A stretch of 40,301 bases of DNA from an uncultured Pelagibacteraceae bacterium (GTDB lineage Bacteria; Pseudomonadota; Alphaproteobacteria; Pelagibacterales; Pelagibacteraceae). A program made the translations under genes and the position numbers. Below, one piece after another: positions 1-6,984 of this stretch; position 1 is the stretch's first letter, and every line of letters starts with the position of its first letter. Where the stretch lies: assembly GCA_902597425.1 (NCBI GenBank), contig CACJXT010000005.1, positions 1-40,301 on the forward strand, read 5' to 3'. The notes under the pieces are model-generated. The model had not been told where the DNA came from and searched no databases. It was given only the letters and a program-made list of their open reading frames with translations.

Positions 1-200
1 TTTAAATCTTCAATTGGAAAAATACTTTTAAAAACTCTATCAAAACCTTTTATAAGTTGTTGAAGAGCTTCAGGATGATATTCGGTTAATTCTCTATAAG
101 AATTTTTTTGGACTTCTATAAGATTTGGTATTGACAAACTTTCTTTAAGTTTGCCAAAATTTTTTCTTATATTTTTCTTTTCCGTAAAAGATAATTGCAT
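1..200 (-). CDS. rpoB: RNA polymerase beta subunit, N-terminal fragment
   Basis: This is the first 66 codons of the beta subunit of the core RNA polymerase; the gene continues past the left edge of the window. The translation begins MQLSFTEKKNIRKNFGKL and continues with PNLIEVQKNSYRELTEY and GFDRVFKSIFPIEDL. These match the conserved start of bacterial RpoB, where the protein meets its first lobe and protrusion. It is the downstream gene of the rplKAJL-rpoB order, 54 bases after rplL. That spacer carries a perfect palindrome (212-233) ending 11 bases before the start codon. The SD-like stretch before the ATG is weak (GTGAG). Only the N-terminus is visible, so no catalytic residue can be assessed. 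Confidence 0.96.
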   Translation of the reverse strand, partial: MQLSFTEKKNIRKNFGKLKESLSIPNLIEVQKNSYRELTEYHPEALQQLIKGFDRVFKSIFPIEDL

Positions 201-211
201 TTATACAGCTC

Positions 212-233
212 ACTGATTAACATGTTAATCAGT
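212..233 (-). promoter_or_regulatory. Perfect 22-base palindrome between rplL and rpoB
   Basis: The half-site ACTGATTAACA is followed immediately by its exact reverse complement, giving 22 bases with perfect two-fold symmetry. As RNA it would form a stem of about 9 pairs with a CAUG loop. It occupies 22 of the 54 bases between the two genes. No U-tract follows it in the direction of transcription, so it does not look like a complete intrinsic terminator. In E. coli the same junction carries a partial attenuator and an RNase III site, so a processing or attenuation role is a reasonable inference. A protein-binding operator is the alternative. Confidence 0.6.
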
Positions 234-254
234 AATTAAATTCTTTCTATTTAT

Positions 255-626
255 TTATTTAAGTTCTACTTTTGCACCAGCTGCTTCTAATTTTTTCTTA
301 ATTTCTTCAGCTTCTTTTTTGTTTACGCCAGCCTTAACTTCTTTTGGTGCTCCTTCAACTAAATCTTTAGCTTCTTTTAAGCCCAAAGTTGTTACAGCTC
401 TTATTTCTTTAATAACATTAATTTTTTTATCCCCTGCTGCTGCAAGTACAATCGTAAATTCATCTTTTTCTTCTGCCGGTGCTGCTCCAGCGCCTGCTGC
501 TGGTGCGGCTGCTACAGCTGCTGCTGCAGTAACTCCCCATTTTTCTTCAAGTTGTTTTGAAAGTTCAGCTGCTTCAACAACAGTCAAACTTGATAAATTT
601 TCTATAATTTTATTTAGGTCTGCCAT
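255..626 (-). CDS. rplL: 50S ribosomal protein L7/L12
   Basis: This 123-residue acidic stalk protein is present as dimers on L10 and recruits translation GTPases to the ribosome. Residues 1-33 form the N-terminal dimerisation part. About 34-52 is the Ala/Pro/Gly-rich flexible hinge, and 55-123 is the C-terminal factor-binding domain with the conserved [14 protein letters not shown] helix. The length is normal for the family. It follows rplJ by 23 bases in the same transcript and precedes rpoB. The alanine-rich hinge also opens a long reading frame on the opposite strand, which I do not regard as a gene. Confidence 0.98.
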   Translation of the reverse strand: MADLNKIIENLSSLTVVEAAELSKQLEEKWGVTAAAAVAAAPAAGAGAAPAEEKDEFTIVLAAAGDKKINVIKEIRAVTTLGLKEAKDLVEGAPKEVKAGVNKKEAEEIKKKLEAAGAKVELK

Positions 627-649
627 AATATTTTCTGTTTTTCTAGGGT

Positions 650-1159
650 TTATTTTTTACTTTTTTCGAGCGCTAAAATAGCGATTTTTGTAGCTGGTGC
701 AAGTAAAATACTTACAATTTTTTGTGCTGGTGCCTTTAATAATCCAACAATTTTAGCTCTTGCTTCATCTAAAGTTGGTAAAGATGCAACATTTGCAACC
801 CCTGCTACATCAAGAATATCCTTTCCCATTATTCCTCCAAGAATCTTTAGATTCGTATTAACTTTAGAGAATTTTGTTAATATTTTTGCTGACATAATTG
901 CATCATTTGATAGCGCAACAGCAGTTGGTCCAGTAAACAAATTTGAAAGATCTTTACATTTAGATTTTTCTAAGGCTAATTTTGTTATTCTATTTTTTGT
1001 AATTTTAAACTGAATACCATGTTTTCTCATTTCTGTTCTTAATTCATCAAGCTGTTTAACTGTTAATCCTTGGTAATGAGCTACTAATACAGCTTCAGAA
1101 TCTTCAAACTTAGCTGTCATTTCACTAATATAAGATTTTTTTTGTTCTCTGTTCATCAT
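650..1159 (-). CDS. rplJ: 50S ribosomal protein L10
   Basis: L10 (169 residues) anchors the L7/L12 dimers to 23S rRNA at the base of the ribosomal stalk. The N-terminal part ([37 protein letters not shown]) is the RNA-binding domain. The C-terminal helix region after about residue 130 carries the L7/L12 dimers. Two in-frame ATG codons start the gene (1159 and 1156) and either could be used. Only two bases separate it from the rplA stop. The long L10-binding autoregulatory leader found before rplJ in E. coli therefore cannot exist here as a separate spacer. Confidence 0.98.
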   Translation of the reverse strand: MMNREQKKSYISEMTAKFEDSEAVLVAHYQGLTVKQLDELRTEMRKHGIQFKITKNRITKLALEKSKCKDLSNLFTGPTAVALSNDAIMSAKILTKFSKVNTNLKILGGIMGKDILDVAGVANVASLPTLDEARAKIVGLLKAPAQKIVSILLAPATKIAILALEKSKK

Positions 1160-1161
1160 GA

Positions 1162-1851
1162 TTATATATTTTTTTCTAATTTAACTTTATAAGAAACTCC
1201 CATAGTTGAAGTTAAAAAAGTATTTTTAATTAAATCACCTTTAACAATATTGTTTGATTTTTCTTTTTCAAGAGCTTCAATAATAGCATTATAATTTTTT
1301 AAAAGTTTATCGTCATTAAAAGATTTTTTTCCAATACTTACTCCAATATTTCCATCTTTATCATTTCTAATTTCTGCTTGACCAGATTTAGCATTACTTA
1401 CAGCTTGTTTGATATCATTAGATACAGATCCTAATTTTGGATTAGGCATTAAACCTTTTGGTCCCAATATTTTTCCAAGTTTTGAAAGTTTAAGCATCAT
1501 TTGAGGTGTACAAATTAATTTTTCAAAATTTAATTCCCCAGACTTAATTTTTTCAATAAAATCTTCACCGCCAACTATATCTGCTCCAGCATCTTTAGCT
1601 TCTTTAGATTTTGCATCTTCACAAACAACTGCAATTTTTACTTTTTTACCACTACCTCCTGGTAAATTTATTACAGTTCTAATATTTAACTCGCCTTTTT
1701 TTTGTTTATTATTAATTTGAAAACTTAAATCAACAGACTCATCAAATTTTGTTGTGCAATTTTTTTTAACTAAAGGTAATAATTTCTCAATAGATTCAGG
1801 ATTTGATTCTAAAGTTTTTGTTGGTAGTTTTTTAAATCTTTTTGAGCTCAT
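1162..1851 (-). CDS. rplA: 50S ribosomal protein L1
   Basis: L1 (229 residues) binds 23S rRNA helices 76-78, forms the mobile L1 stalk that helps release E-site tRNA, and is the classical translational repressor of the rplK-rplA mRNA. Recognisable segments include NLPGGSGKKVKIAVVCE, CTPQMMLKLSKLGKILGPKG, and LMPNPKLGSVSNDIKQAVSN followed by the GQAEIRNDKDG strand. The length is normal. The start overlaps the rplK stop by one base (TAATG), so translation is probably coupled. Confidence 0.98.
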   Translation of the reverse strand: MSSKRFKKLPTKTLESNPESIEKLLPLVKKNCTTKFDESVDLSFQINNKQKKGELNIRTVINLPGGSGKKVKIAVVCEDAKSKEAKDAGADIVGGEDFIEKIKSGELNFEKLICTPQMMLKLSKLGKILGPKGLMPNPKLGSVSNDIKQAVSNAKSGQAEIRNDKDGNIGVSIGKKSFNDDKLLKNYNAIIEALEKEKSNNIVKGDLIKNTFLTSTMGVSYKVKLEKNI

Positions 1852-2279
1852 TATTCTTTAACCTCTATACCCATAGATCTTGCAGATCCTGCTATGATTT
1901 TTATTGCCTCATCTAAATCATAAGCATTAAGATCGGCCATTTTTTTCTTTGCTATTTCTTCAGCTTGTTTTTTTGTTATTGATCCTACTATTTGTCTTCC
2001 TGGTTCTTGTGAACCACCTTTTAATTTAGCAGCTTCTTTAATAAAATGTGATGCTGGTGGAGATTTAATTATAAAATCAAATTTTTTGTCTTTATAAACT
2101 GTTATAACCACAGGAACTGGTTTACCCATAAAATTTTTCGTTTTTTCGTTAAAAGCTTTACAAAATTCCATTATGTTAATTCCTCTTTGACCTAAAGCTG
2201 GGCCCACAGGTGGAGCAGGATTTGCTTGTCCACCCTTAATCTGTAATTTTACGTATCCTGTAATTTCTTTTTTTGCCAT
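1851..2279 (-). CDS. rplK: 50S ribosomal protein L11
   Basis: L11 (142 residues) binds the GTPase-associated centre of 23S rRNA and is required for RelA-type stringent sensing. The proline-rich N-terminal domain is clear ([20 protein letters not shown], about residues 20-39). The C-terminal RNA-binding domain includes the conserved [10 protein letters not shown] end. The start overlaps the nusG stop by one base and the stop overlaps the rplA start, so nusG, rplK and rplA form a continuous TAATG-linked chain. Confidence 0.98.
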   Translation of the reverse strand: MAKKEITGYVKLQIKGGQANPAPPVGPALGQRGINIMEFCKAFNEKTKNFMGKPVPVVITVYKDKKFDFIIKSPPASHFIKEAAKLKGGSQEPGRQIVGSITKKQAEEIAKKKMADLNAYDLDEAIKIIAGSARSMGIEVKE

Positions 2280-2809
2280 TAACTAACCTTCTCTACTTGA
2301 TTATATTCTAAATCTACTGGAGTAGGTCTACCAAATATTGATACGGAAACTTTTAATCTCAACTTTTCTTCATCAATATCTTCTACCATTCCACTAAATG
2401 ATGCAAACGGTCCGTCAATTACTTGTACCTTTTCACCAATATTGTACTCAATACTAGATTTTGGTTGTGAAACTCCATCTTTTATTTGTCCTAAGATTTT
2501 TTCAATTTCTTTGTCTGAGACTGGAACTGGAGTACCTTTTGATCCTAAAAAACCGCTGACCCTCTTAATATTTTTAATCATATGATAAATATTATTGTCC
2601 ATTTCACTTTTTATAAGAACATATCCTGGAAAATATTTCTTTTTTCTTTGTATTCTTTTTCCTCTTTTGACTTCAGTAACATCATGTGTAGGAACTACAA
2701 TTTGTTCAATTTTTTCAGAAATTTCAGCTTTTTCAGCTTCTTCTTTAATTAACCCAGCAACTTTATTTTCAAAGCTAGAATGTGATTGAATGATATACCA
2801 ATTTTTCAT
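2279..2809 (-). CDS. nusG: Transcription termination/antitermination factor NusG
   Basis: NusG (176 residues) travels with RNA polymerase and links it to Rho or to the ribosome through S10. The NGN domain starts at [18 protein letters not shown] and includes [11 protein letters not shown] and [18 protein letters not shown]. The C-terminal KOW domain begins near residue 125 with [20 protein letters not shown]. Its length is normal. It overlaps secE by one base upstream and rplK by one base downstream, in the canonical secE-nusG-rplK order. Confidence 0.98.
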   Translation of the reverse strand: MKNWYIIQSHSSFENKVAGLIKEEAEKAEISEKIEQIVVPTHDVTEVKRGKRIQRKKKYFPGYVLIKSEMDNNIYHMIKNIKRVSGFLGSKGTPVPVSDKEIEKILGQIKDGVSQPKSSIEYNIGEKVQVIDGPFASFSGMVEDIDEEKLRLKVSVSIFGRPTPVDLEYNQVEKVS

Positions 2810-3000
2810 TAAATACTCACTTTAAGCAATATTTCTAAAAAAAATTTTAAAACTTGATCGAGAAGTAAAAAAAATAATGACGCAATTATTGCCATTACTA
2901 CTACCATTAAAGCTCCTTGTAATGTTTCTTTGCCTGTAGGCCATGAAACTTTGAATGCTTCTTGTTTAACTTCTTGAATAAATTTTAAAGGATTTTTCAT
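2809..3000 (-). CDS. secE: Preprotein translocase subunit SecE
   Basis: This is the short single-span form of SecE (63 residues), the essential clamp of the SecYEG channel in the inner membrane. The cytoplasmic amphipathic part carries the conserved EVKQEAFKVSWPTGKET signature. It is followed by one transmembrane helix at about residues 29-56. It lies between tRNA-Trp and nusG. E. coli SecE has two extra N-terminal helices that are missing here, as in most other bacteria. Confidence 0.97.
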   Translation of the reverse strand: MKNPLKFIQEVKQEAFKVSWPTGKETLQGALMVVVMAIIASLFFLLLDQVLKFFLEILLKVSI

Positions 3001-3017
3001 AATTATCTATAATTTTT

Positions 3018-3093
3018 TGGCAGGAGCGGAGGGAATCGAACCCCCAACCTCCGGTTTTGGAGACCGGCGCTCTACCAATTGAGCTACACTCCT
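3018..3093 (-). tRNA. tRNA-Trp (CCA anticodon)
   Basis: The minus strand folds as a 76-base cloverleaf starting AGGAGTGTAGCTCAATTGGT. The anticodon loop CTCCAAA has anticodon CCA, the T-loop is GGTTCGATTCC, and the 3' CCA is encoded. It sits 8 bases after the tuf stop codon and 17 bases before secE, so it must be cut out of the tuf-secE transcript. The tuf-trnW-secE order is common in proteobacteria. Confidence 0.97.
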
Positions 3094-3101
3094 ATAGGAG
3101 C

Positions 3102-4292
3102 TTACTCTAAAATTTTTGTTACTACTCCTGCTCCTACTGTTTTACCACCTTCACGAATTGCAAAATTTAATTTTTCGCTCATAGCGATTGGTGTTATTAA
3201 TTTAACAGTAAATTTAGCATCATCGCCTGGCATGATCATTTCAGTACCTTTAGGCAATTCTACTTCACCTGTAACATCAGTAGTTCTAAAATAAAACTGA
3301 GGTCTATACTTGGTAAAAAAAGGAGTATGTCTTCCACCTTCTTCTTTCTTTAAAACATAAGCCTGAGCTTCAAATTTAGTATGTGGTGTTACCGAACCTG
3401 GTTTTGCTAAAACTTGACCTCTTTCAACATCGGTTCTTTCAACACCTCTTAACAATGCACCAATATTATCTCCAGCTTCACCTGAATCTAAAAGCTTTCT
3501 AAACATTTCAACACCAGTACAAACAGATTTTTGTGTTTTTCTAATACCAATAATTTCTATTTCTTCACCAGTTTTAATTACACCTTGTTCAACTCTACCT
3601 GTGACAACAGTTCCTCTTCCAGAAATTGAAAATACATCTTCAACAGGCATTAAGAAAGGTTTATCTTTAGGTCTGTCAGGTTGTGGAATATGTTCATCAA
3701 CAGCTTTCATTAATTCCATTATTGAATTTTTTCCTGTTGCCTCATCTTTTCCTTCAACTGCATTTAAAGCTGATCCTTTTATTATAGGAGTTTTATCTCC
3801 TGGAAATTTATAAGAAGTTAACAACTCTTTAATTTCCTCTTCTACAAGATCAATTAATTCTTTATCTTTAACTTGATCAACTTTATTTAAATATACAACA
3901 AGAGCTGGAACTCCAACTTGCCTAGCAAGAAGGATATGTTCTCTAGTTTGTGGCATTGGTCCGTCAGCGGCATTAACTACAAGAATTGCTCCATCCATCT
4001 GCGCCGCTCCAGTAATCATGTTCTTCACATAGTCAGCATGACCTGGACAGTCTACGTGAGCATAGTGTCTTTTTTCTGTTTCATACTCAACATGAGCTGT
4101 TGCAATTGTTATGCCTCTCTCTTTTTCTTCAGGAGCTTTATCAATTTGATCATAAGCAATAAATTTTGCTCCTCCAGACTCAGATAAAACTTTTGTTATA
4201 GCTGCCGTTAAAGTTGTTTTACCATGGTCAACGTGTCCGATTGTACCAATGTTACAATGCGGTTTGTTTCTTACAAATTTTTCTTTCGACAT
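3102..4292 (-). CDS. tuf: Elongation factor Tu
   Basis: EF-Tu (396 residues) is the GTPase that delivers aminoacyl-tRNA to the ribosomal A site. The G domain shows GHVDHGKT at residues 19-26, DCPGHADYV near residue 80 and NKVD near 135. The second domain begins at [23 protein letters not shown]. The third domain ends with [17 protein letters not shown]. The gene lies downstream of tRNA-Tyr and tRNA-Gly, as for E. coli tufB, and appears to share their promoter because the 43-base gap to tRNA-Gly holds no convincing promoter. A GAGG stretch about 10 bases before the ATG can serve as the SD. Confidence 0.99.
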   Translation of the reverse strand: MSKEKFVRNKPHCNIGTIGHVDHGKTTLTAAITKVLSESGGAKFIAYDQIDKAPEEKERGITIATAHVEYETEKRHYAHVDCPGHADYVKNMITGAAQMDGAILVVNAADGPMPQTREHILLARQVGVPALVVYLNKVDQVKDKELIDLVEEEIKELLTSYKFPGDKTPIIKGSALNAVEGKDEATGKNSIMELMKAVDEHIPQPDRPKDKPFLMPVEDVFSISGRGTVVTGRVEQGVIKTGEEIEIIGIRKTQKSVCTGVEMFRKLLDSGEAGDNIGALLRGVERTDVERGQVLAKPGSVTPHTKFEAQAYVLKKEEGGRHTPFFTKYRPQFYFRTTDVTGEVELPKGTEMIMPGDDAKFTVKLITPIAMSEKLNFAIREGGKTVGAGVVTKILE

Positions 4293-4335
4293 TACTTTTT
4301 AACCTCAATTTTTTTTAACATTTGTTAATTTTTTT

Positions 4336-4409
4336 TGGAGCGGGTAAAGGGAATCGAACCCTTACATCCAGCTTGGAAGGCTAGCGTTCTACCATTGAAC
4401 TACACCCGC
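4336..4409 (-). tRNA. tRNA-Gly (TCC anticodon)
   Basis: A 74-base cloverleaf begins GCGGGTGTAGTTCAATGGT. The anticodon loop CTTCCAA has anticodon TCC, the T-arm is GGGTTCGATTCCC, and the encoded CCA end follows discriminator T. It lies between tRNA-Tyr and tuf on the same strand. The opposite strand opens a reading frame through this tRNA and the neighbouring tRNA-Tyr (ERVKGIEPLHPAWKASVLP type), a familiar artefact of tRNA genes. Confidence 0.96.
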
Positions 4410-4453
4410 AACACCCAAGAACTTCACCCCATGTTGATTAAATTTTTATTGAA

Positions 4454-4539
4454 TGGTGGAGGGGGAAAGATTCGAACTTTCGAAGACCGAAGTCAACGGG
4501 TTTACAGCCCGCCCCATTTGACCGCTCTGGAACCCCTCC
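4454..4539 (-). tRNA. tRNA-Tyr (GTA anticodon)
   Basis: An 86-base class II tRNA with a long variable arm starts GGAGGGGTTCCAGAGCGGTC. Its anticodon loop (CTGTAAA) carries GTA, and discriminator A precedes the encoded CCA. It is the first gene of the tRNA-Tyr, tRNA-Gly, tuf transcript. A promoter-like sequence lies about 50 bases upstream and a GC-rich hairpin lies 4 bases before the mature 5' end. Confidence 0.96.
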
Positions 4540-4543
4540 CATC

Positions 4544-4557
4544 GGGGAAGTGTCCCC
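4544..4557 (-). other. GC-rich hairpin in the tRNA-Tyr leader
   Basis: On the minus strand GGGGA-CACT-TCCCC forms a 5-pair hairpin ending 4 bases before the mature tRNA-Tyr. Its CCCC arm could also pair with the GGGG of the acceptor strand, so it could compete with cloverleaf folding or position RNase P. GC-only pairing of this kind stands out in such an AT-rich background. Function is inferred. Confidence 0.4.
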
Positions 4558-4587
4558 TTGTTCAATAAAGCTTCAAACAACTAGCGT

Positions 4588-4615
4588 TTTATATATTTTT
4601 ATTGTGTAATTGCAA
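4588..4615 (-). promoter_or_regulatory. Probable sigma-70 promoter of the tRNA-Tyr/tRNA-Gly/tuf operon
   Basis: Reading the minus strand, TTGCAA (4610-4615) is separated by 16 bases from TATAAA (4588-4593), followed by an ACGC discriminator. The transcript would start near 4580, leaving a leader of about 40 bases before tRNA-Tyr. The GC-containing discriminator resembles those of stringently controlled stable-RNA promoters. This is motif matching only. Confidence 0.5.
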
Positions 4616-4669
4616 TACGAGATTTACTAGAAAAAAATGATAAAATACCTATAAAACAGCATAATATAT

Positions 4670-5416
4670 ATGAATAAATCATCATTTTTTATAGTTGGCA
4701 AACACCCAGTTGTAGAAGCATTAAAAAATCCAAAAAGAAAGGTTTTGCGTGTTTTTCTGACTGAGGAAAGTAAAAAAAATATTCATAGAAAAAACCAAAA
4801 AAAAAATCTTTTAGAAGGTATTAAAGTTCATTTTAAAACAAAAAAGGAGTTAGACAAATATACTGCTAATGAACAGATAAAACATCAAGGTTGTGTTGCT
4901 GAAATTGAACATCTTGATGATCTTGTCCTTAAAGACTTTATAAAAAAAAAAAATAATTTAACTTTTGCCTGCTTAGATGAAGTAACTGATCCAAGGAACA
5001 TAGGATCATTAATTAGAAGTATGGCTTCATTTGATATTGATGGTTTAATTATAAAAGAAAGACATTTTCCTAAGGAAAGTAAGTTAATGTACAAATCTGC
5101 AAGTGGTTGCATAGAACATGTAAACATTTTTAAAGTATCCAATATTAATTCAACATTAAAAAATCTTAGAGAAAGTAATTTTTGGGTTTATGGATTTGAT
5201 GCTGGAGGAAAAAAAAATTTTACAGAAATTGAATGGAAAGGAAATAATATTCTTCTATTTGGGTCAGAGGGTTTTGGAATGAAAAAACATACTATGAAAT
5301 ACACTGACTTTTTCGTTCGTATAGATATAAATAAAAATATAGAAAGTTTAAATATTTCAAATAGCGCTGCTATTGTTTTTCACCATTTAAACTATATAAA
5401 AAAATGTGTTGATTAG
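4670..5416 (+). CDS. rlmB: TrmH/SpoU-family 23S rRNA 2'-O-ribose methyltransferase (RlmB-like)
   Basis: This 248-residue SPOUT methyltransferase most likely makes Gm2251 in the P-loop of 23S rRNA. The N-terminal part (GKHPVVEALKNPKRKVLRVFLTE) is the RNA-binding substrate domain. The catalytic domain carries motif 1 DPRNIGSLIRS, motif 2 LLFGSEGFGM and motif 3 IESLNISNSAAIVFHHL, which together form the knotted SAM site. It starts divergently from tRNA-Tyr and is followed by tRNA-Thr on the same strand. Two long A-runs lie in its coding sequence (about 4797-4806 and 4942-4953). A tRNA Gm18 methylase of the same superfamily is a less likely alternative. Confidence 0.88.
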   Translation: MNKSSFFIVGKHPVVEALKNPKRKVLRVFLTEESKKNIHRKNQKKNLLEGIKVHFKTKKELDKYTANEQIKHQGCVAEIEHLDDLVLKDFIKKKNNLTFACLDEVTDPRNIGSLIRSMASFDIDGLIIKERHFPKESKLMYKSASGCIEHVNIFKVSNINSTLKNLRESNFWVYGFDAGGKKNFTEIEWKGNNILLFGSEGFGMKKHTMKYTDFFVRIDINKNIESLNISNSAAIVFHHLNYIKKCVD

Positions 5417-5445
5417 TTATAAAATAATTAATACAAAGTGAGAAA

Positions 5446-5521
5446 GCCCTTGTAGCTCAGCTGGTAGAGCAATTGATTTGTAATCAATAGGTCCGCGGTT
5501 CGAATCCGTGCGGGGGCACCA
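5446..5521 (+). tRNA. tRNA-Thr (TGT anticodon)
   Basis: A 76-base cloverleaf begins GCCCTTGTAGCTCAGCTGGT. The anticodon loop TTTGTAA has anticodon TGT, the T-arm is CGGTTCGAATCCG, and the encoded CCA follows discriminator A. The last base directly abuts the stop codon of the convergent nadK gene, so there is no room for a separate terminator. Confidence 0.96.
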
Positions 5522-6292
5522 CTACTTAGTTTCTCTTCTTAACTGTTCAATCTTTATTTTTTTTTGGAGACTTCTATTTGAATCGTAAAGCAAATTAAAT
5601 TTAATTTTACTGTTAGTTTTAATGGTAATTGTTTTTGCATTTCTAAATTCAAGGTTATCTGCTACAGCGCTAATTGGTCTTTTATTTGGATTTAAATTTT
5701 TAATTTCTATAGTTGATTTATCGCTTACAATTTTACCTTTCCATCTTCTTGGTCTAAAAGCACTTATTGGTGAAATAGAAAGCTTTTTTGAATTTAAACT
5801 TAAAATTGGACCATGAACAGATAAGTTGTAAGCTGTGCTGCCTGCTGGAGTTGATATTAGAACACCATCAGAAATTAATTTTTTAATAACTGTTTTTTTT
5901 CCGTTTTTAATTAACAATGAAGCGGCTTGTCTACTCTGTCTTAAAACTGAAACTTCATTGATTGCAATAAATTTTTTAATCAATCCGTATTTATTTTTCA
6001 CTTTCATCTCTAAGGGTGAAATAGTAATCATTTTAGCTTTAGATAAATTTCTTATAGTATTTTTTGGTGAAAACTTATTCATTAAAAAACCATAACTTCC
6101 TGAGTTAATTCCATAAAATAACTTTGATGAATTTTCATTTTTTTTAAGAGTTTTAAGCATAAAACCATCACCCCCTATTACAATGACTAATTTTGATTTA
6201 AGAGACGATTTTTTTTTAAAATTTTTTAAAAGAAATGTTTTTATCTTTAATGATTTTTTATTTGAGTCAGAAATAATTATATTTTTATCCAT
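5522..6292 (-). CDS. nadK: NAD kinase
   Basis: This 256-residue cytoplasmic kinase phosphorylates NAD at the 2'-OH of the adenosine ribose and so supplies NADP. The GGDG motif is at residues 40-43 (VIGGDGFMLKTLK). NEVSVLR and SDGVLISTPAGSTAYNLSVHGP follow, the latter being the NAD-binding signature, and the segment ISAFRPRRWKGKIV is the conserved C-terminal part. The length is slightly short but typical of alphaproteobacteria. It is flanked by tRNA-Thr (convergent) and tRNA-Leu (upstream, same strand). Confidence 0.95.
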   Translation of the reverse strand: MDKNIIISDSNKKSLKIKTFLLKNFKKKSSLKSKLVIVIGGDGFMLKTLKKNENSSKLFYGINSGSYGFLMNKFSPKNTIRNLSKAKMITISPLEMKVKNKYGLIKKFIAINEVSVLRQSRQAASLLIKNGKKTVIKKLISDGVLISTPAGSTAYNLSVHGPILSLNSKKLSISPISAFRPRRWKGKIVSDKSTIEIKNLNPNKRPISAVADNLEFRNAKTITIKTNSKIKFNLLYDSNRSLQKKIKIEQLRRETK

Positions 6293-6297
6293 AATTG

Positions 6298-6383
6298 TGG
6301 TGCCCTCGGCCAGACTCGAACTGGCACTCCCAAAAGGGCAAGGATTTTAAGTCCTTTGTGTCTACCAATTTCACCACGAGGGC
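6298..6383 (-). tRNA. tRNA-Leu (TAA anticodon)
   Basis: An 86-base class II tRNA begins GCCCTCGTGGTGAAATTGGT. Its anticodon loop CTTAAAA carries TAA, the variable arm is long, and CCA is encoded. It ends 5 bases before the nadK start codon on the same strand, so its transcript may continue into nadK. Its first 25 bases recur in degenerate form at 6564-6588. Confidence 0.96.
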
Positions 6384-6444
6384 ATGAGTTATTTTCATGA
6401 GTATTTATGCTAATATTTATAATTGAACAAGTTTAATAATCAAA

Positions 6445-6571
6445 TTAAAATCTGCTTCTTAAAGAAATATTTGCACCAATACTTTTTACATATTGATTTG
6501 TATCTTTAGCATCCAATGTAAAAGAGATTTGACTATTTTCAGATAACCTCTTTTCGTATCCAATGTTTGCC
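6445..6571 (-). pseudogene. C-terminal remnant of a beta-barrel outer-membrane protein
   Basis: One minus-strand frame reads about 42 codons (LANIGYEKRLSENSQISF, then TLDAKDTNQYVKSIGA, then NISLRSRF) before a TAA at 6445-6447. Alternating polar and hydrophobic residues and a terminal Phe are the hallmark of the last beta-strand of a porin or autotransporter barrel, the signal read by the BAM complex. There is no start codon. Upstream, the frame enters the tRNA-Leu-like fragment and the tail of the next gene and then meets a stop. It therefore looks like the surviving end of a deleted gene. It could still be chance coding potential, as it is short. Confidence 0.55.
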
Positions 6572-6588
6572 AATTTTACTACGAGAAC
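6564..6588 (-). repeat. Degenerate copy of the tRNA-Leu 5' end (possible old attachment-site remnant)
   Basis: These 25 bases align without gaps to the first 25 bases of tRNA-Leu(TAA) at 6359-6383, with 19 identities. All six differences are transitions, five of them C-to-T or G-to-A from tRNA to copy, as expected for a decaying copy under AT mutation pressure. Both lie in the same orientation, 205 bases apart. The copy also encodes the last residues and stop of the gamma-glutamylcyclotransferase-like gene. Confidence 0.55.
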
Positions 6589-6983
6589 ATTAATGCTTTT
6601 ATTAAATACTTTTTGTTTAATTCACAATCTTTATATCCACACTTAACAACATTTAAATATTTTTTAGTTGGATAAGCAAATTTAGTTTTTTTAACCATAG
6701 TGTATGTCATTACTTTTTTTCCATAGTAAATGAAGTAATATTTTTTATATAAAATTGGATAATCCTCATAAACATCAAGTTTTTTTTCATCGCTCTTAGA
6801 AATCTCATATAAAGCACCTGGAACTATTGAATTTTTTTTTTTCTCAATATCTGCTGCTCTATATTTGCTTCTAAATGTTAGTCTAAAATCTTTTAATTTT
6901 ATTTTCTTTATGAATTTACTATCCTTGCATCTTCTTTTCATTTGAAAATGATTAAGATTACTTCCATAAGCAAAATAAAGCAT
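6579..6983 (-). CDS. Gamma-glutamylcyclotransferase-like (GGCT/AIG2 fold) protein
   Basis: This 134-residue protein carries the family's N-terminal phosphate-binding loop YGSNL (residues 6-10) and an LDVYEDYP segment whose Glu73 matches the catalytic glutamate of GGCT-like cyclotransferases. Members form 5-oxoproline from gamma-glutamyl amines or peptides; the substrate cannot be told from sequence. It begins one base after the downstream end of the CinA-like gene and is probably co-transcribed with it. Its last codons lie in the tRNA-Leu-like fragment, so its C-terminus may have been reset by that rearrangement. Confidence 0.78.
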   Translation of the reverse strand: MLYFAYGSNLNHFQMKRRCKDSKFIKKIKLKDFRLTFRSKYRAADIEKKKNSIVPGALYEISKSDEKKLDVYEDYPILYKKYYFIYYGKKVMTYTMVKKTKFAYPTKKYLNVVKCGYKDCELNKKYLIKALMFS

Positions 6984-6984
6984 T

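Noticed and set aside
319-681. Plus-strand Ala/Ser-rich reading frame opposite rplL
   Set aside because: It is the complement of the L7/L12 hinge and C-terminal coding sequence. Its low-complexity composition comes from the alanine hinge, and it has no SD.
4335-4568. Plus-strand reading frame through tRNA-Gly and tRNA-Tyr beginning MERVKGIEPLHPAWKASVLP
   Set aside because: It is the antisense translation of two well-formed tRNA genes, a common artefact in annotations, with no start signal or neighbouring support.
6384-6410. Near-tandem CATGAGT(T)ATTT repeat just upstream of tRNA-Leu
   Set aside because: Only two short copies, partly built from the tRNA end; no reason to assign a function beyond possible promoter spacing.
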